Positions 24,737 through 34,411 are shown, counted from the stretch's first letter. The stretch is DNA of 64,000 nt from Archangium violaceum Cb vi76 (GCF_000733295.1 NZ_JPMI01000277.1:92699-156698), one strand, 5' to 3'. Numbers and translations are program-made. The notes: a model not told the origin generated them from the letters alone.

Positions 24737-25594
24737 ATGCCTGATTTCCTTGGACATGCCGAGAACCCGCTGCGCGAGGACGAGTGGGCTCGCCTCAACG
24801 AGACCGTCATCCAGGTCGCCCGCCGGTCGCTCGTCGGCCGCCGCATCCTGGATATCTACGGCCCGCTGGGTGCCGGCGTGCAGACCGTCCCCCATGACGA
24901 GTACACCGGCGTGAGCCCGGGCGCGGTGGACATCGTCGGCGAGCAGGAGACGGCCTCCGTCTTCACCGACGCGCGCAAGTTCAAGACGATCCCCATCATC
25001 TACAAGGACTTCCTGCTGCACTGGCGCGACATCGAGGCCGCGCGCCTGCACAACATGCCCCTGGACGTCTCCGCCGCCGCCGGCGCCGCCGCCCTCTGCG
25101 CCCAGCAGGAAGACGAGCTCATCTTCTACGGGGACCCCAAGCTCGGCCACGAAGGGCTGATGAACGCCACCGGCCGCCTCACCGTGCCGCTCGGCGACTG
25201 GGCCACCCCCGGCAACGGCTACCTGGCCATCGTCGAGGCCACCCGCCGTCTCAACGAGTCCGGCCACTACGGCCCCTACGCCGTCGTCCTCTCGCCCCGC
25301 CTCTTCTCCATGCTGCACCGCATCTTCGAGAAGACGGGCGTGCTGGAGATCGAGACCATCCGTCAGCTCGCCTCCGACGGCGTCTTCCAGTCCAACCGGC
25401 TGCGCGGCGACTCGGGCGTGGTCGTGTCCACCGGCCGCGAGAACATGGACCTGGCGGTGGCCATGGACATGGTGGCCGCCTACCTGGGCGCCTCGCGGAT
25501 GAACCACCCCTTCCGGGTGCTGGAGTCGCTCATCCTCCGCATCAAGCACCCCGACTCCATCTGCACCCTGGAGTCCACGCCGAACCGCGGTTAG
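24737..25594 (+). CDS. encA: Encapsulin shell protein
   Basis: A 285-residue HK97-fold encapsulin, close in length to Myxococcus EncA. It opens MPDFLGHAENPLREDEWARLN, the N-terminal arm that binds cargo peptides, and later has the VGRRILDIYGPLGAGVQTV and AVVLSPRLFSMLHRIFEKTG segments typical of the family. Subunits self-assemble into an icosahedral protein compartment that stores iron and protects against oxidative stress. It lies between the ferritin-like cargo gene and an NtrC-type regulator, all co-directional with short gaps. Confidence 0.95.
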   Translation: MPDFLGHAENPLREDEWARLNETVIQVARRSLVGRRILDIYGPLGAGVQTVPHDEYTGVSPGAVDIVGEQETASVFTDARKFKTIPIIYKDFLLHWRDIEAARLHNMPLDVSAAAGAAALCAQQEDELIFYGDPKLGHEGLMNATGRLTVPLGDWATPGNGYLAIVEATRRLNESGHYGPYAVVLSPRLFSMLHRIFEKTGVLEIETIRQLASDGVFQSNRLRGDSGVVVSTGRENMDLAVAMDMVAAYLGASRMNHPFRVLESLILRIKHPDSICTLESTPNRG

Positions 25595-25621
25595 TCCAGC
25601 GGAGCCCCGCGCCAGCCCCCC

Positions 25622-27040
25622 ATGGCGAAGATTCTGGTCATCGACGACGAAGTGAACCTCCGCAAGGTGCTCGCCGCCATGCTGCGCCGTGACGGCTTCG
25701 ACGTCACCGTCGCGGCCGATGGCGAGCAGGGACTCGCCGAGTTCAGCAAGAATGGCGCGGACATCGTGGTGACGGACCTCGTCATGCCCAAGGCCGGTGG
25801 CATGGAGGTGTTGCGCGCCGTCAACGCCGCCAACCCCGACGTGCCCGTCATCATCATCACCGCGCACGGCACCGTGGACTCCGCCGTCGAGGCCATCAAG
25901 GCCGGCGCCTTCGACTACGTCACCAAGCCCTTCGATCAGGCGGAGCTCTCGGCCGTCATCGCCAAGGCGGCCAAGGCGCACGATGTCGCCCAGCGCTCGG
26001 TGCGCGCCGACGCCAAGGCCCGCGCCGCCATCATCGGCGAGTCGCCGCAGTTGCAAGAGGTCTTCAAGATCATCGACAAGGTGGCGGACACCCCCTCCAC
26101 CGTCCTCATCAATGGCGAGAGCGGCACCGGCAAGGAACTCGTCGCCTCGGCCCTGCACGGCGCCTCCAGCCGCCGCGACAAGCCGTTCATCAAGATCAAC
26201 TGCGCCGCCATCCCCCACAACCTCCTCGAGTCCGAGCTCTTCGGCTACGAGCGCGGGGCCTTCACCGGCGCCGTCACCTCCAAGCCCGGCCGCTTCGAGC
26301 TGGCCGATGGCGGCACCCTCTTCCTCGACGAGATTGGAGAGATCCCCGTCGAGATGCAGGTGAAGCTGCTGCGCGCGCTGCAGGAGGGCGAGTTCGAGCG
26401 CGTGGGCGGCATCAAGACGACGCGCGTGGACGTGCGTCTCATCGCCGCCACCAACCGCGATCTGCAGGCGGAGATCGAGACCGGGCGCTTCCGCAAGGAT
26501 CTGTACTACCGGCTGGCGGTGGTGCCCATCGTGCTGCCGCCCCTGCGCGAGCGCCGCGCGGACATCCCCATGCTCGCCGTGCACTTCGTGGAGAAGTACA
26601 ACCGCAAGCTCAACAAGAAGATCGAGAGCATCTCCGACGACGCCATGGCGCTGCTGCAGGCCTACAACTGGCCCGGCAACATCCGCGAGCTGGAGAACCT
26701 CATCGAGCGCGTGTTGCTCTTCGCCGACGGGCCCACCATCACCGTGAAGGATCTCCCGGATCCGGTCCGCCAGGGCTCCGGCACACCAGCGCCCGCTCTC
26801 TCGGCCGCTCCCCTGGAGGCCTCCACGGGCGAGGGCGGTCTCAAGGACATCGTCCGCATGAAGGCGGCCGAGTTGGAGAAGGACCTCATCACCAAGGCCC
26901 TGGAGGAGACGGGTGGCAACGTCACGCGAGCAGCCAGGCTGCTGCAGATCAGCCGCAAGTCCCTCCAGACGAAGATGAAGGAATTCGGCCTGCGCGACAC
27001 CACCCCGCCAGACGGGCGGGATGAATCCATCGACGAGTAG
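25622..27040 (+). CDS. NtrC-family sigma-54 response regulator
   Basis: A 472-residue regulator. The receiver domain (1-120) has the DD pair, phospho-acceptor aspartate in VVTDLVMP and lysine in YVTKPFD. The AAA domain has Walker A GESGTGKE, the sigma-54 contact loop GAFTGA and Walker [13 protein letters not shown] Fis-type helix-turn-helix at the C-terminus reads [20 protein letters not shown]. It activates sigma-54 promoters when phosphorylated. It starts 27 bases after encA, an order I recall from Myxococcus, so it may control or be co-expressed with the encapsulin genes; no partner kinase is adjacent. Confidence 0.93.
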   Translation: MAKILVIDDEVNLRKVLAAMLRRDGFDVTVAADGEQGLAEFSKNGADIVVTDLVMPKAGGMEVLRAVNAANPDVPVIIITAHGTVDSAVEAIKAGAFDYVTKPFDQAELSAVIAKAAKAHDVAQRSVRADAKARAAIIGESPQLQEVFKIIDKVADTPSTVLINGESGTGKELVASALHGASSRRDKPFIKINCAAIPHNLLESELFGYERGAFTGAVTSKPGRFELADGGTLFLDEIGEIPVEMQVKLLRALQEGEFERVGGIKTTRVDVRLIAATNRDLQAEIETGRFRKDLYYRLAVVPIVLPPLRERRADIPMLAVHFVEKYNRKLNKKIESISDDAMALLQAYNWPGNIRELENLIERVLLFADGPTITVKDLPDPVRQGSGTPAPALSAAPLEASTGEGGLKDIVRMKAAELEKDLITKALEETGGNVTRAARLLQISRKSLQTKMKEFGLRDTTPPDGRDESIDE

Positions 27041-27117
27041 TGACCGGGACGGCGAAATATCGCCGCGAAACCATCGGTTCGGACCCGGCCACAACCCCTT
27101 TCCCTCTGGGAGCCTGA

Positions 27118-28194
27118 ATGCGGCCGCCTCTTCCCACCCTCGGACCTCAGCCGAAGAAAAGCCCGGTAGGCCCGGTGATGGTCGTCTCCTTGCTGCTGGG
27201 TCTGAGCGCCGGAGGCGTGTGGTGGTGGAAGCAGCGGCTCGCCTCGGAGACGCCTCCCGCCACGTCCGAGCAGCAGCTCGCCGCGACGGGCTCTCCCGCC
27301 ACCCCTCCTTCCGCTACCGCCCCTTCCGCGGCCTCCGCCGCGCCAGTGGCCGCGGCTCCCGTCGCGGCTCCCCCCACGGATCCGCTCGCGGCCGCCGGGC
27401 TGTCCCGCGCCACCATCCGCATCGACGGGCCCATGGAGACGGCCGTCACCGCCGCCGCCGGCCCCGAGGTGGGCCCCGCGCTCGCCCAGGTGGTGACGCG
27501 CACGCTCGTGTGGTGGGTGGATGTGCCGGGAGATCTGCGGCGTGGGGACACGCTCGACGTCCTCTACCAGGTGCGCCCCGGCGAGGAGCCCCTCGTGTAC
27601 GCGGTGCGCTTCACCAGCAACAAGACGGGCCAGACGCACCGCGCCTACCGCTTCCAGCCCGAGGGTGACAAGAACCCCCGCTACTACCTGCCCAGCGGCG
27701 AGGAGCTGGAGCTGCGCCTGGAGAACTCGCCCCTGGAGGACTACGAGCAGGTGACGTCGCTGCTGCGCGATGGCCGCCGGCACAAGGGCGTGGACTTCAA
27801 GACGCCCGTGGGCACTCCGGTGAAGGCGCCCTTCACGGGCATCGTCCGCCGCAAGAACTGGAGCTTCCGCTTCAACGGCAACTGCGTCGAGCTGGAGGAG
27901 ATTGGCGGCAAGAACCGCCGCGCGCTCTTCCTGCACATGGACGAGCTGCCGCGCTCGCTCAAGGTGGGAGACCGCTTCAACGTGGGCACCATGCTGGGCC
28001 GCAGCGGTAACAGTGGCCGCTCCTTCGCGCCCCACCTGCACTACCAGCTCGAGGCCGCCAACGAGCGCGTGCTGGATCCCTACGAGAGCCACCGCACCTA
28101 CCGGCGCTCGCTCGCGGCGAGCCAGCGCGCGGCCTTCGAGGCCGAGGTGCGCCGGCAGGATGGGCTGCTCGGCACCACCGTCGCCGGCGGATGA
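27118..28194 (+). CDS. M23 (LytM-type) peptidase
   Basis: A 358-residue membrane-anchored peptidase. An N-terminal helix (residues about 21-36) and an Ala/Pro/Thr-rich linker (40-95) lead to a mixed domain and a C-terminal LytM domain. The zinc ligands are HKGVDFKTP (H and D, near residue 222) and HLHYQ (near 305), so it should be catalytically active on peptide cross-links of peptidoglycan. The start ATG at 27118 is 77 bases after the regulator stop. The role may be cell-wall remodelling in growth or predation. Confidence 0.87.
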   Translation: MRPPLPTLGPQPKKSPVGPVMVVSLLLGLSAGGVWWWKQRLASETPPATSEQQLAATGSPATPPSATAPSAASAAPVAAAPVAAPPTDPLAAAGLSRATIRIDGPMETAVTAAAGPEVGPALAQVVTRTLVWWVDVPGDLRRGDTLDVLYQVRPGEEPLVYAVRFTSNKTGQTHRAYRFQPEGDKNPRYYLPSGEELELRLENSPLEDYEQVTSLLRDGRRHKGVDFKTPVGTPVKAPFTGIVRRKNWSFRFNGNCVELEEIGGKNRRALFLHMDELPRSLKVGDRFNVGTMLGRSGNSGRSFAPHLHYQLEAANERVLDPYESHRTYRRSLAASQRAAFEAEVRRQDGLLGTTVAGG

Positions 28195-28207
28195 AGCCAT
28201 CCGTTTC

Positions 28208-28236
28208 TTGACACCCCTGCTCGCGACGGCTAGCGT
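28208..28236 (+). promoter_or_regulatory. Sigma-70-type promoter of the outer-membrane protein gene
   Basis: TTGACA at 28208-28213, a 17-base spacer and TAGCGT at 28231-28236. The spacing and -35 are ideal. It lies 75 bases upstream of the ATG at 28312, so the gene has a leader and its own promoter, separate from the peptidase gene that stops at 28194. Confidence 0.8.
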
Positions 28237-28311
28237 CCCCGGACAATTTCTCAACGTTTCCCGGGGGTTAGACGTCGTGGGGGTACCCGAGGAAGTGTTT
28301 CCGGAGGTCGG

Positions 28312-29613
28312 ATGTCCAGGCTTCGCGCCGTAGTCGCCGCGCTGACGCTGGGGGTGCCGTTCGTCGCCACCGCAGCGGATGTCACTCGCGTCGCTTCGTC
28401 CTTCGAGGACGAGGATCCATTCGGGATGTTCATCGACGCGGGCTTCGAGCACTCGCAGCGGCGCACGAAGATCGTCCGCGAGGCCCTGCCCGAAACCGCG
28501 GGCGGCACGCGTCAGTACCAGGACGAGCTCTGGTACAGGAGTTACGACACGCGCCTGAACCTGGACGTGGCCTTCGGTATCGCCCAGGACGTGGAGCTGT
28601 CGTTCGGGCTGCCCCTCGTGCTCCTCCAGGACGAGTCCTGGTCGTACGTGGCGGGTAGGAACTCGGGCAACTCCACCATCACCGACAACTTCGTGCGCAA
28701 CAACTGCGGGGGCTCGGGTGCGCCCTGCTCGCTCACGACGCCCGAGCCGCTCTTCAACGTGCCCGATAACGGGTACCTGGAGACGTTCCGCGGTGGCCTG
28801 ACCCGCCTGGGCAACGCGCGCTTCGGGTTCGCGTGGGCCATCTTCAACCAGCTCAAGGACGAGACGAAGCCCACGTGGACGGTGGCGCTGGACTACGAGG
28901 CGCCCACGGCGAAGCTGCTCGACCCGAGCTTCGTGACGTCCAAGGACAATCGAGGCGACGTCGGGGACCGGGTGCACAAGTACACGATCTCCACGGCGCT
29001 CTCGCGGCAGATCGGCCTGGCGGATCCGTACTTCCGGATGCACTACACCATCCCCGTGCGCGGCCCCGGTGCCTGGTCCAACTGCGACAACCGCAACGTG
29101 GAGCCACCGAACCTCGGCCGCCCGCAGAACTGCGGCCTGGAGGGGTGGAATCGCAAGGAGACGGGCATCCAGGCGCCACACACGGCCGGCGTGATGTTCG
29201 GCTCCGAGTTCCAGGTGCTCGATCAGCCCACGCGCAAGTTCAAGCTGGACCTGCGCGCCCTCAGCAACTACGTGTCCAAGGGCCGTTACTACAACGAGAT
29301 GAGCGGCGCGCTGCGCAAGCTGCTCGCCACCGGGGACTACGTGCAGATCGGTGGCCAGTTCGCCCTGACTGCCCAGATCTCCGACTTCCTGTCCGTCCGG
29401 GGCTCGGGCATGTTCATGTACAACACGGACCACGTGCTGACCGACGAGAAGATCGGCAAGGACCTGGACGGCAACGGCACGGTGGACGTCACGGGGAACC
29501 CGGCGGAGCTCAACCCCAACTTCGACTACCGCACGGACTTCGTCTCGCGGCGCTTCCACGCCACCGAGAGCAAGGACTTCCGCCTGGACGTCACCGCCAC
29601 CCTGCGGTTCTAA
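28312..29613 (+). CDS. Predicted outer-membrane beta-barrel protein
   Basis: A 433-residue exported protein with a signal peptide (MSRLRAVVAALTLGVPFVATA, cut near residue 21). The mature part alternates polar and hydrophobic residues in many short strands and ends DVTATLRF, with a C-terminal phenylalanine as needed by the Bam machinery. No plug, TonB box or enzyme motif is visible. Two conserved-looking cysteine pairs (NNCGGSGAPC and NCDNRN...NCGLEG) could form loop disulphides. Function is unknown; porin or transport is the likeliest. Confidence 0.78.
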   Translation: MSRLRAVVAALTLGVPFVATAADVTRVASSFEDEDPFGMFIDAGFEHSQRRTKIVREALPETAGGTRQYQDELWYRSYDTRLNLDVAFGIAQDVELSFGLPLVLLQDESWSYVAGRNSGNSTITDNFVRNNCGGSGAPCSLTTPEPLFNVPDNGYLETFRGGLTRLGNARFGFAWAIFNQLKDETKPTWTVALDYEAPTAKLLDPSFVTSKDNRGDVGDRVHKYTISTALSRQIGLADPYFRMHYTIPVRGPGAWSNCDNRNVEPPNLGRPQNCGLEGWNRKETGIQAPHTAGVMFGSEFQVLDQPTRKFKLDLRALSNYVSKGRYYNEMSGALRKLLATGDYVQIGGQFALTAQISDFLSVRGSGMFMYNTDHVLTDEKIGKDLDGNGTVDVTGNPAELNPNFDYRTDFVSRRFHATESKDFRLDVTATLRF

Positions 29614-29621
29614 GCGTCAAT

Positions 29622-29660
29622 TTCCCCTCTCCCCTCGGGAGAGGGACGGGGTGAGGGTAT
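29622..29660. repeat. REP-like palindrome, copy 5
   Basis: CCCCTCTCCCCTCGGGAGAG core followed by GGACGGGGTGAGGGTA. It lies just after the outer-membrane gene stop and faces copy 6 in inverted orientation. The pair sits between convergent genes. Confidence 0.75.
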
Positions 29661-29722
29661 CTCGGATCCTGGGTTGAACCCCCTGTCCACATCGGGTGCC
29701 ACGGGTTGAAGAACAGGCCCCG

Positions 29723-29760
29723 ATACCCTCACCCTGACCCTCTCCCGGTGGGAGAGGGGA
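29723..29760. repeat. REP-like palindrome, copy 6
   Basis: ATACCCTCACCCTGACCC followed by TCTCCCGGTGGGAGAGGGGA. It is the inverted partner of copy 5, separated by about 62 bases. It lies 32 bases beyond the stop of the rsmI gene. Confidence 0.75.
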
Positions 29761-29792
29761 AATTGGTGAGGACTGGATTCAACTGATGGGGT

Positions 29793-30623
29793 TCACCGCT
29801 TCTTGAGCCCGAGCCCCAGCCGGTACACGTCCTGCCCGGACCAACCGGCACGCCGGGCCAGCTCGGTGCTGAGCGCCTTGAGCTTCTCCCCTCGCCCGAG
29901 CCCCTCCTCCAGCGCCCGCTGCAGCTCCTCCTCGGACCAGCGCCGCTCTCCGGTACGCCCCTCCACCAACACCACCACCTCGCCCCGGGGCTCCTCGGCC
30001 GCGTAACGCTCGGCCAGTTCCGACAGCGTGCCGCGCACGAACTCCTCGTGCACCTTGGTCAGCTCCCGCGCCACCACCGCGCGCCGGTCCCCCAACGCGT
30101 CCTTCAGGTCCGTCAGCGTCTCGGCCAGCCGGCGCGGGGACTCGTAGATCCCCACCGTGGCCGACAGCGGCGCCACCTCCTCCAGCATGGCCTGGCGCTC
30201 CGGCCCCTTGCGCGGCAGGAAGCCCAGGAAGTGGAAGCGCCCGGTGGGCAGCCCCGAGGCGCTCAGTGCCGCCACCAGCGCCGTGGGACCCGGCACGGGC
30301 ACCACCTTCACCCCGCGCCCGATGGCCTCGGCCACCAGCTTCTCCCCGGGATCGCTGATCCCCGGGCTGCCCGCGTCCGTCACCAGCGCGCAGTCCTCTC
30401 CGGCCTCGAGCCGCTCCAGGATGCGGCCGGCGCGCTGGCCCTCGGCGAAGGCCGGCAGGCTCACCGTGTCCGCGGAGATGCCGAAGTGGTCCAACAGCAC
30501 GCGCGAGTGCCGCGTGTCCTCGCAGGCCACGAAGGACACCGCCCGCAGCGTCTCCAGGGCACGCGTGGAGATGTCCCCCAGGTTCCCGATGGGCGTGGCC
30601 ACCAGGTAGAGCGTCCCAGCCAT
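29793..30623 (-). CDS. rsmI: 16S rRNA 2'-O-ribose (C1402) methyltransferase RsmI
   Basis: A 276-residue SAM-dependent methyltransferase of the tetrapyrrole-methylase fold. It starts MAGTLYLVATPIGNLGDIS, the family hallmark, and has the cofactor segment ALVTDAGSPGISDPGEKLV and the GPTALVAALSASGLP motif. It modifies C1402 at the decoding site. It is 9 bases downstream of yraN on the same strand, the usual pairing. Length is normal. Confidence 0.95.
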   Translation of the reverse strand: MAGTLYLVATPIGNLGDISTRALETLRAVSFVACEDTRHSRVLLDHFGISADTVSLPAFAEGQRAGRILERLEAGEDCALVTDAGSPGISDPGEKLVAEAIGRGVKVVPVPGPTALVAALSASGLPTGRFHFLGFLPRKGPERQAMLEEVAPLSATVGIYESPRRLAETLTDLKDALGDRRAVVARELTKVHEEFVRGTLSELAERYAAEEPRGEVVVLVEGRTGERRWSEEELQRALEEGLGRGEKLKALSTELARRAGWSGQDVYRLGLGLKKR

Positions 30624-30632
30624 ATCCGTTCC

Positions 30633-31013
30633 TCACATCCCCGCGTCGAAGGCGCCCGGCAGGTGCTCCACCGTGGCGTGCTCGCCACGGCCCACCACCG
30701 AGATGACATCGAAACGGATCATCCTGTCCCGCAGCCGATGGGCCAGGAGGTAATGCAGCGCGGCCTTCACCACCTTGCGCTGCTTGGCGAAGGACACCGT
30801 GTGGGAAGGATCTCCCCACACCGCCGTGGAGCGCATCCGCACCTCCACGAAACACACGGTGTCCCCGTGCTCGGCCACCACGTCCAGTTCCCCGTAGCGG
30901 CAGGAAAAATTGCGCGCGCGCACCCGGTAGCCCCGAGCCTCCAGGAAACGCACCGCCACCTCCTCGCCCTCGTCCCCATACCCCTTCCGATCCACCACCC
31001 CTGCCCGTTCCAT
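30633..31013 (-). CDS. yraN: YraN/UPF0102 endonuclease-like protein
   Basis: A 126-residue restriction-endonuclease-fold protein of UPF0102. It shows GDEGEEVAVRFLEARGYRVRARNF near residue 12 and the catalytic core GELDVVAEHGDTVCFVEVRMRS (D and ExR, compare D-ExK). It is often beside rsmI, as here. The start ATG 31013 (MERAGVV) gives family length. Activity on recombination intermediates has been suggested for some members only. Confidence 0.88.
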   Translation of the reverse strand: MERAGVVDRKGYGDEGEEVAVRFLEARGYRVRARNFSCRYGELDVVAEHGDTVCFVEVRMRSTAVWGDPSHTVSFAKQRKVVKAALHYLLAHRLRDRMIRFDVISVVGRGEHATVEHLPGAFDAGM

Positions 31014-31069
31014 CCCCACCCCTCCCGGGCCCCCACCCTGGGGAGCCCCACACGCCACCATGGCGCGCC

Positions 31070-33037
31070 CTACAGATTGACAGGCCCGTCCGACAACTGC
31101 GCCAGTCCGGGATGCGGGCTCACATGCAGCACCTGCGTCAGCGTGCCCAGGTGCTTGAGCATCCGCCCCAGCAGCGGCAGCCGGGACTCGTCGAGCCCCA
31201 CCAGCGCGTCCTCCACGAGCAGCGGCAGCTTCACCCGGGCGCTCACCTTCTCCACCACCGTCAACCGGAGGCTCAGGAAGAAGAGGTCCACCTCGCGCGG
31301 AGGCAGCTCCCCCACCGGCATGCGCCTGCCCGAAGAGGTCACCACCATCGTCCGCCCATCCCGGTCCCACTCCACGCCGACGTAGCGGCGCTCCGTGAGC
31401 GCGCTGAAGTACTGCACGCACCGCTCGCGCATCATGCCAATCACGGCGGCCACGTCCGTGGCCAGCAGATCCCCCGCCAGCCCGAGCACCAGGGGCCCCG
31501 GATCCTCCAGGGGCTCCATGCCGCCACCGGCCACATCCGCGGCGGCCATGCCCATGCCCATGCCGGCCATCTGCGGGTTACGCGCGAGCGCGATGGACTC
31601 CTTGAGCCGGGCCAGCTCCCGCTCCACCTCGCGCAGATCGCGCACGAAGGCACCCTTCTCGGAGATCTGCGCGTTGAGCAGCTCGATCTGCTTGCGGAGC
31701 ACCGGCAGCTGGTGGGCCGCCTCCTGGAACTCCGGGTGCTTCTCCATCGTCACGAGCTGGGCGCGCAGCTGGGCCACCTCGGCGCCGAGCTGCTCGCGGC
31801 GCTGCAGGCGCAGCGGGATCTCCTTGGGCGTGTCCACGTCGAACACTTCCAGGGCCTTGCGCACCGGGCCGGCCTCGGCCTCGAACTCCTCGAGGATCTT
31901 CTTCTCGCGCGCGACGAACATCTCGCCACGGCGGCTCAACCGATCCTTGTCCTGCAGCTCGTCCACGTAGCGGATGGCGAGCACCGCGGCGAAGCCGAAG
32001 GCCGGGATGTCCAGCAGCGCCACGTACCGGCCCCAGTCGCTGAAGAAGAAGCCGGCGACGAAGAACCCCACGCCCGCGGCCACGGCGATCCAGAAGTTGC
32101 GGTTGCGCACGAGCGGCTCGACATCCGGCAGCCGCTGCGCCTCCTCCTCGGCGACCTCGCGCTCGGACTGCAGGCGCGCCAGGGCCTCGTCACGGCGCGC
32201 GAGCGTCCGCGGGTAGCGCTCCGCGCGGGCCACGATGTCCTGGGGCAGGCCGAACGACTCGGGCGTGGGCTCGGCGTTCCAGGCCGCCTCCGCCTCGCGC
32301 ACCTTTTCCTTGAGACCATCGGTGCTGCGCAGCTTCGACTCGAGATCGAAGACCTGGGAGTTGAGCCCATCCACCTCGAACTGGAGGTTGTCCACCTCCC
32401 TGCACAGCACGAGCTCCTTCTCGAGCTCGCGCACCTTCGCCTCGGCGGCGGGGATGTCCGAGGCGGGCAGCACGCCCGGAGACGAGATGGACATGCCGGG
32501 AGCGGAGTGCGCCATGCCCGGCGAGGTCGGCGAGCGCATCGCGGGCATGCCCGTGGACGAGTGCGCACGCAGGCCCGACGTGGAGGCCGGACGGCCCGCG
32601 CCGCGGGGACGGCGCGAGGGCAGTTGCACCGCCTGGAGGCAGAAGAGCTGCTCGAAGGTGGTGCGCGGCGGCAGGCCCACCTGGCCGCGGAGGAACTGGT
32701 TCGCCTCGGCGGTGTCCTGCGTCACCAGCTCCGGCTGCTTCGTGGCGGGGTTGAGCCGGTGCAGCGAGCCTCCACCGCCGAGCTCGCGCAACACGCGGTA
32801 GGTGACGGAGTCCTGTCCCACCAGGGTGAGCGCGGCCTTGGCCGCCTTCTGCGTGGAAGCGGCGAGCGCGGCATCACCGCCCCGGCCATCCGCGTAGAGC
32901 AGCGCGAGCGACAACCCCGCCAGCGGGCTCAGCTCCGCCGTGGGGGGCTTGAGGACCAGATACCCGGTCTTCAGGGAGAAACGGCCCGCCGGAGAGAACC
33001 CCCGGACGTTCTGGACGGCGACCTCGACGAAGTTCAT
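31070..33037 (-). CDS. Degenerate SMC/Rad50-like ATPase with internal membrane helices
   Basis: A 655-residue protein laid out like Rad50/YhaN: N-terminal EVAVQNVRGFSP strand, two coiled-coil arms, and a C-terminal Walker B/D-loop-like PLLVEDALVGLDESRLPLL near residue 620. The P-loop position reads KPPTAELSPLAG instead of GPNGSGKST, so ATP binding is doubtful. Two hydrophobic helices (residues about 312-355) lie between the coils, and Gly/Met/Ser-rich linkers occur near 165-200 and 495-515. It starts just after the rplS terminator and leads into yraN-rsmI. Function is unknown; a membrane-bound pseudo-ATPase linked to DNA or envelope is inference. Confidence 0.7.
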   Translation of the reverse strand: MNFVEVAVQNVRGFSPAGRFSLKTGYLVLKPPTAELSPLAGLSLALLYADGRGGDAALAASTQKAAKAALTLVGQDSVTYRVLRELGGGGSLHRLNPATKQPELVTQDTAEANQFLRGQVGLPPRTTFEQLFCLQAVQLPSRRPRGAGRPASTSGLRAHSSTGMPAMRSPTSPGMAHSAPGMSISSPGVLPASDIPAAEAKVRELEKELVLCREVDNLQFEVDGLNSQVFDLESKLRSTDGLKEKVREAEAAWNAEPTPESFGLPQDIVARAERYPRTLARRDEALARLQSEREVAEEEAQRLPDVEPLVRNRNFWIAVAAGVGFFVAGFFFSDWGRYVALLDIPAFGFAAVLAIRYVDELQDKDRLSRRGEMFVAREKKILEEFEAEAGPVRKALEVFDVDTPKEIPLRLQRREQLGAEVAQLRAQLVTMEKHPEFQEAAHQLPVLRKQIELLNAQISEKGAFVRDLREVERELARLKESIALARNPQMAGMGMGMAAADVAGGGMEPLEDPGPLVLGLAGDLLATDVAAVIGMMRERCVQYFSALTERRYVGVEWDRDGRTMVVTSSGRRMPVGELPPREVDLFFLSLRLTVVEKVSARVKLPLLVEDALVGLDESRLPLLGRMLKHLGTLTQVLHVSPHPGLAQLSDGPVNL

Positions 33038-33066
33038 GCGCCCCCCATTCTAGCGCGCCTGGGCAT

Positions 33067-33100
33067 GAAAAAAGGGAGCGTCCTCGAAAGGACGCTCCCC
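33067..33100 (-). terminator. Rho-independent terminator of the rpsP-rplS operon
   Basis: A perfect 10-base stem GGGAGCGTCC (33074-33083) with GGACGCTCCC (33090-33099), a 6-base loop, and six T on the minus strand (33073-33068). It lies 49 bases past the rplS stop and is the clearest terminator in the window. Confidence 0.92.
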
Positions 33101-33148
33101 GAAAAGCACCGGCCCTGGCGGGCTGGCGAGGATGCGAGCGGCTGATGC

Positions 33149-33553
33149 CTAGCTGGCGTTCGCCTTGGCGGCGTGGTGGCTGGCGGCGGCGCGGCGCATC
33201 TCCGCGTCCTCCTGGCTCTCCACGCGGGAGGCCTTGCCCTTGAGGGCGCGGAGGTAGAAGAGGCGGTTGCGGTTCACATTGCCGCGGGTGAGGACCTCGA
33301 TCTTCTCGTAGCGCGGGCTATGCACCGGGAAGATGCGCTCCACGCCCACGCCGAAGGAAACCTTGCGGACGGTGAAGGTGGCGCGGTTGTGGCCCTTCTT
33401 CTTGCGGATGACGACACCCTCGAACGCCTGCACGCGCTCCTTGTCGCCTTCCTTGACCTTCCAGTGAACTCGAACCGAGTCACCGGTACGGAACTGGGTG
33501 ACGTCCTTACGGAGGTTCTTGGCCTCCACGTACTCGATCGCGCTGCGACGCAT
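33149..33553 (-). CDS. rplS: Ribosomal protein L19
   Basis: A 134-residue 50S protein L19, which sits at the 30S-50S interface. Core segments [50 protein letters not shown] and [12 protein letters not shown] are conserved. A C-terminal extension of about 20 residues ([20 protein letters not shown]) is longer than usual. It is the last gene of the rpsP-khpA-rimM-trmD-rplS operon and is followed by a strong terminator. Confidence 0.97.
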   Translation of the reverse strand: MRRSAIEYVEAKNLRKDVTQFRTGDSVRVHWKVKEGDKERVQAFEGVVIRKKKGHNRATFTVRKVSFGVGVERIFPVHSPRYEKIEVLTRGNVNRNRLFYLRALKGKASRVESQEDAEMRRAAASHHAAKANAS

Positions 33554-33676
33554 GACTGACTCCAGAAAAGCTCAGACTCGGGGTACGAAAACTGAGAGCG
33601 GGCCGTACTACCAGAGAGCCGGGGGTCGGACAAGCCCGCAGAACACCGACCAATGGCCCAGGAACCGTTGGAGGGG

Positions 33677-34411
33677 CTACAGCTCCTCCTCTTTCTTGGA
33701 CAACAACTTCAAATCCGCCTTGTTGAACTCCAGGCGGGCATACAGGTCCGGGCGCCTCTCCCGGGTGAGCTGCAGGGCCTTCCAGCGGCGCCAGCGGGCG
33801 ATCCGCGCGTGATCTCCGGATTGGAGGGCGGCGGGCACCTCGGCGCCACGGAAGACGGGCGGCCGGGTGTAGTGGGGGTGCTCCAACAGGCCCTCCTCGA
33901 AGCTCTCCGTGACGCTGGAGACCTCGTTGCCCAGCACCCCGGGCAGCAGCCGGGCCACGGCATCCACCACGGCCAGGGCGGCCACCTCGCCCCCGGTGAG
34001 GATGAAGTCCCCCAGGGACACCTCCCCGTCCAGGAACGGCATGACGCGCTCGTCCACGCCCTCGTAGCGGCCGCAGACGAGGATCAGCCCGGGCTCCTTC
34101 GCCAGCTCGCGAGCCCGCGCCTGGGTGAAGACGGGGCCCCGAGGGCTCATCAACAGCACCTTCGCCCCAGCGGGGGCGCGGGCCCGGGCGGCCTCGATGG
34201 CGGCCACCAGCGGCTCCGGCTTCATCACCATGCCGGCACCACCCCCGTAGGGCGTGTCGTCGGTGACGCGGTGCTTTCCCTCGGCGTAGTCACGGATGTA
34301 CGTGACGGTGACGCCGAGCAGCCCCTTCTCCTGGGCCTTCCCGAGGATGCTCGCGCCCAGGTAGCCCGAGACACTGTCCGGGAAGAGCGTCACCACCTCC
34401 ACGGGGTACAT
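33677..34411 (-). CDS. trmD: tRNA (guanine-N1-)-methyltransferase TrmD
   Basis: A 244-residue SPOUT methyltransferase that makes m1G37 in tRNAs, preventing frameshifting. It has [17 protein letters not shown] at the start, the [14 protein letters not shown] motif and the knot region [15 protein letters not shown] with GDFILTGGE. Its start codon overlaps the rimM stop by one base (TGATG), so the two are translationally coupled. Confidence 0.97.
   Translation of the reverse strand: MYPVEVVTLFPDSVSGYLGASILGKAQEKGLLGVTVTYIRDYAEGKHRVTDDTPYGGGAGMVMKPEPLVAAIEAARARAPAGAKVLLMSPRGPVFTQARARELAKEPGLILVCGRYEGVDERVMPFLDGEVSLGDFILTGGEVAALAVVDAVARLLPGVLGNEVSSVTESFEEGLLEHPHYTRPPVFRGAEVPAALQSGDHARIARWRRWKALQLTRERRPDLYARLEFNKADLKLLSKKEEEL

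Noticed and set aside
24440..27094. Long minus-strand frame opposite the encapsulin and NtrC-type genes
   Set aside because: Shadow of three well-supported plus-strand genes; no motif and no ribosome site.
27100..27117. Possible additional REP copy (CCCTCTGGGAG) before the M23 peptidase gene
   Set aside because: Only the central half matches and the outer CCCTCACCCC arm is absent.
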